Of a DNA stretch of 64,000 nucleotides, positions 34,176 to 42,486 are shown one piece after another (positions within the stretch are counted from its first letter, which is position 1; each line of letters opens with the position of its first letter). This stretch comes from Streptomyces aidingensis (GTDB lineage: Bacteria; Actinomycetota; Actinomycetes; Streptomycetales; Streptomycetaceae), in assembly GCF_900112355.1 (NCBI RefSeq), contig NZ_FOLM01000011.1:1-64000 (forward strand). Direction: 5' to 3'. The notes under the pieces are model-generated. The model saw only the letters and a program-made list of their open reading frames with translations. It was not told the origin of the DNA and searched no databases. A program made the translations under genes and the position numbers.

Positions 34176-34308
34176 CTTTCCGGCATTCGGCTCGCGCACG
34201 GCCTCTCCGCAGCTCGGCACGGGTACGGGAATCGGATTTCGTGTGCCGGGGCACGTCATGTAGTGTTGTTCCCGCACCGCCGCCCACCGCCGGGCGGCCG
34301 GGTCCCAG

Positions 34309-34381
34309 GCGCTCGTAGCTTAACGGATAGAGCATCTGACTACGGATCAGAAGGTTGCAGGTTCGAATCCTGCCGAGCGCG
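34309..34381 (+). tRNA. tRNA-Arg (anticodon ACG)
   Basis: A 73-nt tRNA with acceptor GCGCTCG/CGAGCGC, anticodon loop CTACGGA giving ACG, and T-arm GCAGG-TTCGAAT-CCTGC. It lies immediately upstream of the remnants of mobile DNA. Confidence 0.96.
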
Positions 34382-34391
34382 CACCAGTCCG

Positions 34392-34421
34392 GAGGCCCCT
34401 TCCCCCCTGGGAAGGGGCCTC
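34392..34421 (+). terminator. Terminator after tRNA-Arg
   Basis: A 13-bp perfect stem (GAGGCCCCTTCCC arm) with a 4-nt loop. Confidence 0.9.
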
Positions 34422-34603
34422 TGAGCTGTCCCTTGACGGCGGTGGCCGGCGGCAACCCCGTCATCTTCTTCGCGGTCCGGCAAGAGGGCCGCTGGCCTCC
34501 GGGCCCGGCATGACCGTTGCCCCCTGTCGAACCGATGACCTGGGGGGGTGGTGTCACCGGGCCCGAGGGGTGCCGCCGGAGACGCTGATCAGAGGTCCGG
34601 CCA

Positions 34604-34642
34604 CCGCCCGGCCGGGCGCAATGCCCGGCCGCTCGCGGGCGG
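34604..34642. other. Hairpin in the noncoding left part of the IS110 remnant
   Basis: The arms CCGCCCGGCCGGGC and GCCCGGCC...GGGCGG enclose a 5-nt loop and have one 6-nt bulge. IS110-family elements carry a structured noncoding RNA next to the transposase; this may be its relic. The stretch 34422-34707 otherwise shows no gene. Confidence 0.35.
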
Positions 34643-34707
34643 CAGGTCTGCATAACGTGGTTGCGCGAGAACGGCTCCCCGTCCCTGGGGCCGGCACATA
34701 CCGACGC

Positions 34708-35619
34708 ATGTGGGGGCACGGTGGTCAGCATCGACGGGTGGGCGTCTTCCTCGGCCCGGACGTCGGCAAGCAGGCGCATCACGGACATGGTCTGACGCCG
34801 GTCGGGAAGACGGTGTTCGACAAGCCGCTGCCGAACGGCGAACCGAAGCTGCGGGCGGTCTTCGGCAAACTCAGGGCCAAGTTCGGCACCGTCCTGGTGG
34901 TCGTGGACCAGCCCGCCTCCATCGGCGCCCTGCCGCTGACCGTCGCCCGGGACACCGGCTGCAAGGTCGCCTACCTGCCCGGCCTGGCGATGCGCGGGAT
35001 CGCCGACCTCTACCCCGGCGAGGCCAAGACCGACGCGAAGGACGCCGCCGTCATCGCGGACGCCGCCCGCATCATGCCCCACACCCTGCGCACCCTCGAC
35101 CTTGCCGACGAGGTCACCGCAGAGCTGACCATGCTCGTCGGCTTCGACCAGGACCTCGCCGGCGAGGCCGACCGCACCTCCAACCGCATCCGCGTCCTGC
35201 TCACCCCATTCCACCTCAGCCTGGAACGCGTCCTCGGCCCCCGCCCGGACCACCAGGCCGTCACCTGGCTCCTGGAGCGTTACGGATCCCCTCAAGCACT
35301 GCGCAAGGCAGGCCGCCGCAGGCTGGGCGAGGTCGTCCGCCCCAGGACCCCGCGCATGGCCGAACGGCTGGTCGACGACACCTTCGCCGCGCTCGACGAG
35401 CAAACCGTCACCGTCCCCGCCGGCTGGACGAGCACCAGCGGACAGAGGGCTTCGTCCCGCCGCCTGCCCTACTACCGCCCATCGGCTGTGCCGGCTCACC
35501 GGACGAACGAGCACCCACAGCCGACCGGAACTCCTCACACGGCTCGGCACAAGGGCCGAGCGCCCCGCCGCTGTTACGGCCGATCTTCGTCCAGGGAAAT
35601 CTCCAGGGACGTACTGTAA
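34708..35619 (+). pseudogene. IS110-family transposase, truncated remnant
   Basis: The DEDD N-terminal domain is recognisable (GPDVGKQAHHGHGLTPVGKT, AKTDAKDAAVIADAARI, ADRTSNRIRVLLTPFHLSLE), continuing to about 35430. The expected start (GTG at 34721, reading VVSIDGW) is one base out of frame with the body, so the 5' end is frameshifted. After the AGWTSTSG point near 35425 the conserved C-terminal Transposase_20 domain is missing and is replaced by unrelated sequence to 35619. About two thirds of a ~400-residue transposase remains, so the element is inactive. It lies next to tRNA-Arg, in the accessory stretch with a dead integrase. Confidence 0.85.
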
Positions 35620-35906
35620 CCCTCCATGGAGACCGGCCTCGCCCTGCCTTCCGGCGAGGCAATATCCGAAGAATCCACCGGGCAAACCTCGATCGCTCGC
35701 ACCGAGTATTCATCCTGCTGCGCGGGCTCCCAAGTGAACCTCACGGTTGCGCCGACCACCAGCTTCCGGTAGTCGGCCGCATCGGCAACAATCATGGAAA
35801 AGTGAACAAAAACTTCGCCTGGAGCATCGGGGGACTCCACCACCCCCCACCCTTCGGAAAGGTTCCACTTGGTTACAGTGCCGACTACAAATTCCTTGTC
35901 CTTCAT
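35574..35906 (-). CDS. Cold-shock-domain protein, diverged, 110 aa
   Basis: The ATG at 35906 follows AAAGGGAAG. The N-terminal ~70 residues keep the OB-fold pattern (VGTVTKWNLSEGWGVVESPD, GEVFVHFSMI, KLVVGATVRFTWEP). RNP1 is changed to GWGVVE, where the family has KGFGFI, and RNP2 is VFVHF. The C-terminus is acidic (DSSDIASPEGRAR). Single-stranded nucleic-acid binding is likely but altered. It sits inside the acquired segment with moderately lower GC than its neighbours, head to tail with the broken secreted-protein gene. It may be a phage- or plasmid-derived CSD protein. Confidence 0.75.
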   Translation of the reverse strand: MKDKEFVVGTVTKWNLSEGWGVVESPDAPGEVFVHFSMIVADAADYRKLVVGATVRFTWEPAQQDEYSVRAIEVCPVDSSDIASPEGRARPVSMEGYSTSLEISLDEDRP

Positions 35907-36003
35907 TGACTTCCCTTTCGGAAACGCCGCGTGGGGCGGCTTCGAGTAGTTCCTGAAGCTGCCCCACGCACCTAGACCGGTTCACCGGCGTCATCGCTCT
36001 GCT

Positions 36004-36567
36004 CTATTGAGCATGATCCCAGTCGAAGTGAAGATCGCTCCCGTAGGGCTCACCCTCTATGACGTGCTCGTACGCTGGTGATCCGAGTTCCACGGACCGT
36101 GGATCCGTGGAACTTCGGAAAATCGAGTAGTTGAACCGAAAGGACACCGTCGCAGTCCCCGACTTCCCGCCGACGTTCACTTTGAAGGTGCAGTAACCCC
36201 ACAGGCTATACTGCGAGTTGTAGCTATGACCACGGACCGTCGAATGCCACAGGTAGTCCGTGGGGATGTCAGTGTGCGTGTCCGAGTATGGTAGCTGCAT
36301 ATGCCCCGCCGTGCAGGTCATCGGTGAGGTTTATATTGCTATGAGCTGCGGACCTAGGCGAAACGACCAGGCCATGGGTATCCCCGTCGCTCCCCATGTC
36401 ACTTGACCGTTGAACGTGCCATTACTGTCCGTCTTGGAGTAGCTGACACTAGTCCTGGTGAACGTCTTCGACGCTTGGAGCTCTGCCGAAGCAGGCGTCT
36501 GAATTCCCACAGCAACAGCGAAAGCAGCCAGGAAAGCGACGACGACTCGCACATCCCTGATGCGCAT
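36004..36567 (-). pseudogene. Secreted hypothetical protein interrupted by an in-frame TAA
   Basis: The 78-codon first part (36567-36331) has a signal peptide ending at TPASA and then 'KTFTRTSVSYSKTDSNGTFN'. Its TAA at 36331 is in the same frame as the next 105-codon part (ATG at 36321) that begins TCTAGHMQLP and contains 'GHSYNSQYSLWGYCTFKVN'. Together they form a 187-codon frame with one stop in the middle. The mature part is rich in Ser, Thr, Tyr and Asn, beta-rich and has no recognised family. GC is near 50-55%, far below the window. Either it is a nonsense-mutated gene or the first part is a complete short product. Confidence 0.6.
36290..36303. repeat. 14-bp direct repeat, copy 1 (second copy at 36584-36597)
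   Basis: GGTAGCTGCATATG occurs at 36290-36303 and 36584-36597, 294 bp apart, at both ends of the first part of the broken secreted-protein gene. It could be a target duplication or a duplicated segment end. Confidence 0.7.
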
Positions 36568-36739
36568 CTAACCCCCACTTCAAGGTAGCTGCATATGGAA
36601 AGCAGCACTAGTGACCGTAGTTGCAGCACTACGCATTGTCAATACTCCATAATGAGAGGTATGCTGGTTTCTCACCACTTGGGGGCGAATTACCCGGCGT
36701 AACATCACGTGGGCACGCACCAAGAGGCCAACGGGTGGC

Positions 36740-37600
36740 TCCTCCTCTTGCCGCTCGCTGAGAGCGTCGCCGACCCGGCCGAAGGGGGACCGCTGGGCGT
36801 CCAGCCGGACGAACGTGTAGATGTCCACGGTGACCCGGATGGAGCCGTGGCCCAGCACCTCTCCCCCGCTGACCTCCGGTCGGCGAGCTGCTGGGCACGC
36901 TGAGCCCGCAGCTCGGTGACGCACTCCGGGGGCACGGCGACGCGCCGCGCGGACCGCTGGGTCCTGGGCGGCACGATGAGCAGTTCCCCGCTCACCCGCT
37001 GAAGGGCCTGGCGGAGGATGAGGACGCCACCCACCAGATCCACGTCCTGCCAGCGCAGGCCCAGCAGTTCCCCCAGCCGCAGGCCCCTTCCGCACCGCCA
37101 GCTCGTACACCGCCCACAGCCGGTTGGACCGGGCCGCGTCCAGCAGGCGGCGCCCTTCCTCGACGGCCAGGGGTTCGATCTCACGCTGGTCCCCATGCCC
37201 AGCTCCACGTTCCCGGCCACATTGCGCGGCAACTCGTCCTCGCGACGGCGTGCTGGAGCACCGCCCGCAGGATGACCAGCAGGAAGCGGACCGTACGGTC
37301 CGAAGGACGCTTCTCGCAGCACTTGGCGAGCGCACAGCAGCGCCGCTTGCGCTGGGACGCTTCGCCTCCTTCCCCTGGGCGCAGCACTGGCAGGTCCGGG
37401 CCGTCTTGACGAGGAAGGCGCGGATGTCCCGGGCGGTGAGCCTGGCCGGCTTCTTCTTGCCGAGGCCGGGCGTGATGTAGTTGCGGACCAGCGACTCGTC
37501 ATTCACGTAGGACGTTTTGCGGACCTTGGCCCGCGCCACGTGGGTGAGCCAGTGGCCGTACTCGGCGAGCCCGAGCCGGAGCATGCAGTGCTGGCGGCGG
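36740..37600 (-). pseudogene. Tyrosine recombinase (phage/ICE-type integrase), multiply frameshifted
   Basis: Fragments lie in different minus-strand frames. The N-terminal core-binding part (EYGHWLTHVARAKVRKTSYV and 'GLGKKKPARLTARDIRAFLV', CQCCAQGKEAKR) runs about 37570-37365. A middle part follows in another frame (LLVILRAVLQHAVA; RGLRLGELLGLRWQDVDL with the first catalytic Arg). A C-terminal part (VLGHGSIRVTVDIYTFV with the catalytic Tyr) is back in the first frame near 36830. The LHDLRH box appears deleted. It is a dead relative of actinobacterial pSAM2/phage integrases, consistent with an old insertion in the tRNA region. No attR-like copy of a tRNA end was seen. Confidence 0.8.
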
Positions 37601-37798
37601 ACAGGGCGATGTCGGCCAGGGTGGGGGGCTTGCCGCCGGACATGTTGGCGCTGTGGGTGAAAGCCCCTTCTCGTACCGGACTGGGCCGAATGGCGGGCCG
37701 GGCGGGGGCCCCGGGGCGCGGCCGGGTGGTCCGCCGGGCGATTGTCAGTGGCGGATGTCACGCTGAAGGCCAGTGAGAGATCCGCGAAGGGAATCGCC

Positions 37799-38596
37799 AT
37801 GATCACTACTGACTTCGTCACCGGCTCGCCGAGCTGGATCGATCTCGGGGCGCCGGACGTGCCGGCCGCCGCGGCCTTCTACCGGGCCGTTTTCGGCTGG
37901 GAGTTCCAGCCCTACGGAGACGAGGCGGACGGCTACGGCGCCTTTGTCCAGGACGGCAAGACGGTTGCGGCGGTGGGCAGGCTCACCGAGGAGGGTGCCC
38001 GTCCGGCCTGGATGATCTACTTCCGCAGCTCCGATGTGGAGGCCACCGCGCGGGCCGTCGAGGAGGCCGGGGGCAAGGTGCGGGTGGCGCCCATGGACGC
38101 CGACGACTGGGCCAGGATGGCGCAGTTCACCGATCCGCAGGGCGGCCAGTTCGCGGTGTGGGAGCCGCGCAAGAGCCAGGGCCTGGAGGCGGTGGACCGG
38201 CCCGGCACGCTCTGCTGGATCGAGCTGATGACCACCGACGGCGCCGCCGCCAAGCAGTTCTACAACAAGCTCTTCGGCTTCGACTACACCGATGTTCCGC
38301 TGCCTGGCGACATCCCGGGGACCTACGGCCTGATCGCGACGGCGGGCGGCGGCGAGGAGCAGCAGCTCGGCGGGGTGATGGAGATGGCCGCCGACGACCT
38401 CTCCTGGGCCGGCGGCCCCTACTGGCACCCGGTGTTCGCGGTCGAGGACTGCGACGCCACCACGGCCAGGGTCACGGAGAACGGCGGCACCCTGCAGATG
38501 GGGCCGGAGGACATGGAGGGCGTCGGACGGACCGCCGTCTGCGTCGATCCGTCCGGGGCGGACTTCGTCGTCCTGCAGCCCGAGCCGTCCGCCTGA
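37799..38596 (+). CDS. VOC-superfamily protein with two glyoxalase-like domains
   Basis: The protein has 265 aa from an ATG at 37799 with an AAGGGA SD. Two homologous VOC halves are present (about 8-125 and 135-262; each begins 'GSPSWIDLGAPDVPAAAAFY' or 'GTLCWIELMTTDGAAAKQFY'). These beta-alpha-beta-beta-beta units form metal or ligand sites in glyoxalases, dioxygenases and antibiotic-binding proteins; the function here is not known. Related tandem VOC proteins are called 27-kDa antigen-like in actinobacteria. It lies directly to the right of the accessory stretch. Confidence 0.88.
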   Translation: MITTDFVTGSPSWIDLGAPDVPAAAAFYRAVFGWEFQPYGDEADGYGAFVQDGKTVAAVGRLTEEGARPAWMIYFRSSDVEATARAVEEAGGKVRVAPMDADDWARMAQFTDPQGGQFAVWEPRKSQGLEAVDRPGTLCWIELMTTDGAAAKQFYNKLFGFDYTDVPLPGDIPGTYGLIATAGGGEEQQLGGVMEMAADDLSWAGGPYWHPVFAVEDCDATTARVTENGGTLQMGPEDMEGVGRTAVCVDPSGADFVVLQPEPSA

Positions 38597-38644
38597 ACGG
38601 TTCCGGCCGTGGCGGCCCGGCTGCGGAACGGCTGACGGCCGGGG

Positions 38645-39124
38645 TCAGGACGGCGCACCGGGGATCAGGCGGTGCAGCACCGGGCCGGCCAGGGGGAGGT
38701 CGGTCAGGCTGCCGCCGTCCGCCAGCGGCCCGGTCAGCAGGGTTGTGCTGATGGGCGGGAAGTCGGCGAGCTGGGTGCCCGCGGAGTTGTCCAGCGGATC
38801 GCTGCCGGTGCCTGCCAGGGGGTTGAGCTGGAGGGTCTTCAGCGGCTCCAGGGAGTAGCCGACGGCGGTCAGCGGGCCGGGCGTCGGTGCCCCGGCCCCG
38901 GTGTCGGCCTGGGCGGAGCCGGTGGTGCCGAAGGCGGCGGCGCCCAGCGCGGAGAGCGTGAGGCCGGTGCGCAGCAGCGCGGGGGAGGAGCGGCGCGCCG
39001 GGCGGGCGGCGTGGCGTCCCCGTCCGGCGCGGCGGGCGGGGGAGAAGCCGGAGGAGGAAGCGGAAGGGGAAGCGGAGACGGAAGAGGAGGTGATCCGGGT
39101 GGTCCGGGGGGTGATGCGTGGCAT
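38645..39124 (-). CDS. Secreted small hypothetical protein, 159 aa
   Basis: The ATG at 39124 (MPRITPRTTRITSSSVSASP) starts an unusually long Ser/Arg-rich n-region and a hydrophobic segment (LLRTGLTLSALGAAAFG) with the cleavage-type site SAQA. The mature ~85-residue protein has Leu-Pro-Asp-rich repeats (LSLEPLKTLQLNPLAG, LPLAGPVLHRLIPG) and resembles conserved Streptomyces secreted proteins of unknown role. No SD of good strength is seen, and it could start later. It is convergent with the VOC gene. Confidence 0.6.
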   Translation of the reverse strand: MPRITPRTTRITSSSVSASPSASSSGFSPARRAGRGRHAARPARRSSPALLRTGLTLSALGAAAFGTTGSAQADTGAGAPTPGPLTAVGYSLEPLKTLQLNPLAGTGSDPLDNSAGTQLADFPPISTTLLTGPLADGGSLTDLPLAGPVLHRLIPGAPS

Positions 39125-39211
39125 GGGAGGCCTGTCGGGATCGGGGGCATCGGGTCCGAATGCGCAGAGTAGTGGAGTCATAGCGGGGTGCAGGGGCCCG
39201 TTGCGGTGACA

Positions 39212-40801
39212 TCACCCGGTCGGCGTATCGTCTCCGGCTCTCCCGGTGCCGATGCGGGCCGCGGCACGGGGCCCGTCCCCCGCGGCAGCGGCGGCGATGT
39301 TGCGGGCCATGCCGTTGAAGACCAGGTGGTGCCAGGGGGAGACGGCCCACCAGTACAGATGCCCGCCCAGGCCGTGCGGGTGGAACAGGGCTCGCTGCCG
39401 GTAGCGGCTGCGGCCGTGCTCCGCCGGCTCCACGGCCATCTCCAGCCAGGCCAGGCCGGGCAGCCGCATCTCCGCCCGCAGCCGCAGCAGTTTCCCCGGC
39501 TCCTGCTCCTCCACCCGCCAGAAGTCCAGGGAGTCGCCCACCCGGAGGCGCACCGCGTCCCGGCGGCCCCGGCGCAGTCCCACTCCGCCGGAGAGCCGGT
39601 CCAGCCAGCCCCGCGCGGCCCAGGCGGCGGGCAGCGAGTACCAGCCGTTCTCGCCGCCGATGGACTCGACGATCCGCCAGACCGTTTCCGGTGGCGCGTC
39701 CACCGCACGCTCCCGGACATCGGAGTAGAGGCTGCCGCCGGCCCAGCCGGGGTCGGTGGGCAGTGGGTCGCTGGGCGCTCCGGGAGTCGCCGCGGAGCTC
39801 CAGCGGGTGGTCACCTCTCCGTCGCCGATCCGCTTCAGGGCCAGCCGCAGGGCCGTCTGGACGCCGGTGCGGCCCTGCGGCGGGTCGGGCAGCAGGCGGG
39901 CGATGTCGTTCTCCCGGCACACCACCTCGTGGCGCAGCGACTCGACCAGCGGGCGGGCCAGTGGACCGGGCAGCGGGGTGATCAGGCCGATCCACAGACT
40001 GGACAGCCGGGGGCTGAGCACGGCCACCGGCACGATCAGCCGCGGGGGCAGCCCGGCCACGGTGGCATAGCGCCGCATCATCTCCTGGTAGGTGAGGATG
40101 TCCGGGCCGCCGATGTCGAAGCTCCGGCTGACCTCGGGCGGCAGGGTCGCGCAGCCGGCCAGGATGCGCAGCACGTCCCGGACGGCGATCGGCTGCACCC
40201 GGGTGCGCACCCAGCGCGGGGTCACCATGACGGGAAGCCGTTCGGTCAGGTGGCGCAGCATTTCGAAGGAGGCCGAGCCGGAGCCGATCACCACGGCGGC
40301 GCGCAGCACCACGGTGGGCACCCCGGAGTCCAGCAGAATCCGTCCCACCTCGGCCCGGGAACGCAGATGCGGGGAGAGTTCCCGTTCCGGTACGCCCGCC
40401 GGGGTGAGGCCGCCGAGATAGACCAGGCGGCCGAGGCCGGCCTCACGGGCGGCGGTGCCGAACAGACGGGCGGCCCGGCGGTCGGTCTCCTCGAAGTCCG
40501 GGCCGGTGCCGAGCGAGTGCACCAGGTAGTAGGCGGTGTCCAGGCCGTCCATGGCCCGCCGCAGGGACGCCGGGTCGGTGACGTCACCGCGTACCACCTC
40601 CACCCGGCCGGCCCACGGATGGTCACGGAGCTTGGCCGGGGTGCGGGCCAGGCAGCGCACGGTATGGCCGGCGGCCAGCAGTTCCGGAACCAGCCGGCCG
40701 CCGAGATAGCCGCTGGCGCCGGTGACCAGGATCCGGCGCGGCACGGCGGCGGGCGGCGGCGGAGCGGGGGGCGGTGCGGGGGGCGGTGCGAAGGCGGGCA
40801 T
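39212..40801 (-). CDS. SDR-type NAD(P)-binding protein fused to a DUF2867-like domain
   Basis: The protein has about 529 aa from the ATG at 40801. After a Pro/Ala tail, the Rossmann motif RILVTGASGYLGGRLVPELL starts near residue 22, followed by an extended SDR core (DTAYYLVHSLGTG, 'LGGLTPAGVPE', IGSGSASFEMLRHL). The C-terminal ~200 residues (YSDVRERAVDAPPETVWRIV, ending GGHLYWWAVSPWHHLVFNGM) match the DUF2867 ligand-binding SRPBCC-like region. The family is believed to act on lipids or nucleotide sugars, unproven. A 42-bp palindrome sits 22 nt upstream of this ATG, and no SD is seen. Confidence 0.85.
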   Translation of the reverse strand: MPAFAPPPAPPPAPPPPAAVPRRILVTGASGYLGGRLVPELLAAGHTVRCLARTPAKLRDHPWAGRVEVVRGDVTDPASLRRAMDGLDTAYYLVHSLGTGPDFEETDRRAARLFGTAAREAGLGRLVYLGGLTPAGVPERELSPHLRSRAEVGRILLDSGVPTVVLRAAVVIGSGSASFEMLRHLTERLPVMVTPRWVRTRVQPIAVRDVLRILAGCATLPPEVSRSFDIGGPDILTYQEMMRRYATVAGLPPRLIVPVAVLSPRLSSLWIGLITPLPGPLARPLVESLRHEVVCRENDIARLLPDPPQGRTGVQTALRLALKRIGDGEVTTRWSSAATPGAPSDPLPTDPGWAGGSLYSDVRERAVDAPPETVWRIVESIGGENGWYSLPAAWAARGWLDRLSGGVGLRRGRRDAVRLRVGDSLDFWRVEEQEPGKLLRLRAEMRLPGLAWLEMAVEPAEHGRSRYRQRALFHPHGLGGHLYWWAVSPWHHLVFNGMARNIAAAAAGDGPRAAARIGTGRAGDDTPTG

Positions 40802-40822
40802 GGGGCCATGCTGGGCCGGGCG

Positions 40823-40864
40823 CCGCCGCCCTGCCACCGCGGGCCCGCGGTGGCAGGGCGGCGG
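40823..40864. repeat. 42-bp perfect palindrome between divergent genes
   Basis: The arms are CCGCCGCCCTGCCACCGCGGG and its exact complement, with no loop. It lies between the divergent SDR gene (start 40801) and the small membrane-protein gene (start 40923). Confidence 0.95.
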
Positions 40865-40922
40865 GCCGCGGCCACGGCCCCGGGGTGCCGGAACGCGGGC
40901 GGGTTCGCTAATGTCCGCAGGC

Positions 40923-41123
40923 ATGGTGCAGAACCCCCACAATCCCCAGCATCCGCAGCCGAGTGATGGCGCGGGCAGCACGCAGATGTTCCGGGCCTTC
41001 GTCGACGAGCAGCCGGCGCGTGACCGGGCCTCCGGCCGGTCAGGGATGCGCGCCGGGGTGGTCCTCGGCGTGGTCCTGGGCGTCCTGGTACTGGCCGCGG
41101 TCGGCTGGCTCGCGCTCTCCTGA
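40923..41123 (+). CDS. Small single-pass membrane protein, 66 aa
   Basis: The start is an ATG at 40923 (MVQNPHNPQHPQPS). A hydrophilic N-terminus of ~43 residues precedes one transmembrane helix (AGVVLGVVLGVLVLAAVGWL) that runs to the last residues LALS, so topology is probably N-in. Family unknown. A purine-poor upstream region suggests leaderless or weak translation. It is divergent from the SDR gene; a terminator follows about 150 bp downstream. Confidence 0.6.
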   Translation: MVQNPHNPQHPQPSDGAGSTQMFRAFVDEQPARDRASGRSGMRAGVVLGVVLGVLVLAAVGWLALS

Positions 41124-41276
41124 GCGCGGGGCCGGGCGCGACCCGGCCCGCGGGACGTCGCAGGCCGGTTCCGGTCGCTTCACGGGGATCGGGACACAAG
41201 CTGGGCAGACAACGGTCGGCAGCCGAATCGATCGGCGGAGATTCGCAGACGTTCACGGTTCACGGAGTGCACTTCT

Positions 41277-41303
41277 GTCCCGGGCCGGGCTCCGGCCCGG
41301 GAC
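41277..41303 (-). terminator. Hairpin just after the SigN-like gene
   Basis: A 12-bp perfect stem (GTCCCGGGCCGG arm) with a 3-nt loop, starting three bases past the sigma gene stop. Confidence 0.8.
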
Positions 41304-41305
41304 CT

Positions 41306-42283
41306 TCACTCCTCGGCGGTCAGGCCCTCGCGCAGTTGGGCGAGCGTACGGGTGAGCAGCCGGGAGACGTGCATCTGGGAGATGCCGACCTCCTCGCCGA
41401 TCTGCGACTGGGTCATGTTGCCGAAGAACCGCAGCATGATGATGCGCCGCTCCCGGGCCGGCAGGCGGGCCAGCAAGGGCTTGAGGGACTCCCGGTACTC
41501 CACGCCCTCCAGGGCGCCGTCCTCGTAGCCCAGGCGGTCGGCGAGCGACCCTTCGCCGCCCTCCTCCTCCGGGGTCGGGGAATCCAGCGAGGAGGCCGTG
41601 TAGGCGTTGCCGACGGCCAGGCCGTCGACCACCTCGTCCTCGGACACGCCGAGGCAGGACGCCAGTTCCGCGACGGTGGGCGAGCGGTCCAGCCGCTGGG
41701 AGAGCTCGTCGCTGGCCTTGGTCAGGGCCAGCCGCAGCTCCTGGAGGCGGCGCGGCACCCGCACCGACCAGGAAGTGTCGCGGAAGAACCGCTTGATCTC
41801 GCCCACCACGGTGGGCATGGCGAAGGTCGGGAACTCCACGCCGCGTTCGCAGTCGAACCGGTCGATGGCCTTGATCAGGCCGATGGTGCCGACCTGGACG
41901 ATGTCCTCCATGGGCTCGTTGCGGCTGCGGAACCGGGCCGCGGCGTAGCGGACGAGCGGGAGGTTCAGTTCGATCAGCGTGTCCCGGACGTAGGAACGCT
42001 CGGGGCTGTCCGGGTCGAGTTCGGCCAGCCGCTGGAAGAGCGAGCGGGACAGGGTGCGGGTGTCGAAGCTGTCGGAACTGGCAGCACCGGCAGTACCGGC
42101 AGCGCCGGCGGGGCCGGCGGGGCCGGCGGGACGGTCTTGACGGGTGTCGGAACGGTCGGAGTGAGCCGCGCCGGTCGAGTCCTCGGCCGGGATGTCCGCG
42201 GGTGCCTGGGGTGCGGGGATCAGCGGCACCTGGGGCGTGTCGGGTGTGGTGAGCACCTTGGAGCTGTCCAGTTCGACGGACAT
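41306..42283 (-). CDS. SigB/F/G-family alternative sigma factor (SigN-like)
   Basis: The protein has 325 aa from the ATG at 42283 after AAGGGGG. An N-terminal Ala/Gly/Pro-rich extension of ~75 residues precedes regions 2 (NEPMEDIVQVGTIGLIKAID, RGVEFPTFAMPTVVGEIKRF), 3 (ELSQRLDRSPTVAELASCLG) and 4 (LPARERRIIMLRFFGNMTQS, ISQMHVSRLL). It belongs to the stress and sporulation sigma group. Its neighbour upstream is a SigF-like paralogue. By position it is the likely SigN orthologue (SCO4034, from memory), but I leave the symbol empty. Anti-sigma partners are not adjacent. Confidence 0.92.
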   Translation of the reverse strand: MSVELDSSKVLTTPDTPQVPLIPAPQAPADIPAEDSTGAAHSDRSDTRQDRPAGPAGPAGAAGTAGAASSDSFDTRTLSRSLFQRLAELDPDSPERSYVRDTLIELNLPLVRYAAARFRSRNEPMEDIVQVGTIGLIKAIDRFDCERGVEFPTFAMPTVVGEIKRFFRDTSWSVRVPRRLQELRLALTKASDELSQRLDRSPTVAELASCLGVSEDEVVDGLAVGNAYTASSLDSPTPEEEGGEGSLADRLGYEDGALEGVEYRESLKPLLARLPARERRIIMLRFFGNMTQSQIGEEVGISQMHVSRLLTRTLAQLREGLTAEE

Positions 42284-42486
42284 GCCACCCCCTTGGGTTC
42301 GTGGATGTGTCGCAGCGGCGCTCTCCGGACCGAGAAGTGCGTCGCCCTCTCGTGAATACCGGAGCTGACACCGCGGCAAACGCGGTTCTAGCAGAATGTC
42401 ACAGGTCGTCAACACGATGTAGCGCCTTGTCGACAAAACGCACGAGCTCAGCCGCTGGTTCCCGGGGATTGTGTCCCGCGCAGGAG

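Noticed and set aside
23086..34381. Whether the tRNA cluster indicates a CRISPR array or rRNA operon
   Set aside because: Only isolated tRNAs with terminators were found; no regularly spaced repeats or rRNA sequence.
37600..37741. attR copy of the tRNA-Arg or tRNA-Ser 3' end at the right edge of the accessory segment
   Set aside because: No match to either tRNA end was seen at the boundary, so the insertion site could not be defined.
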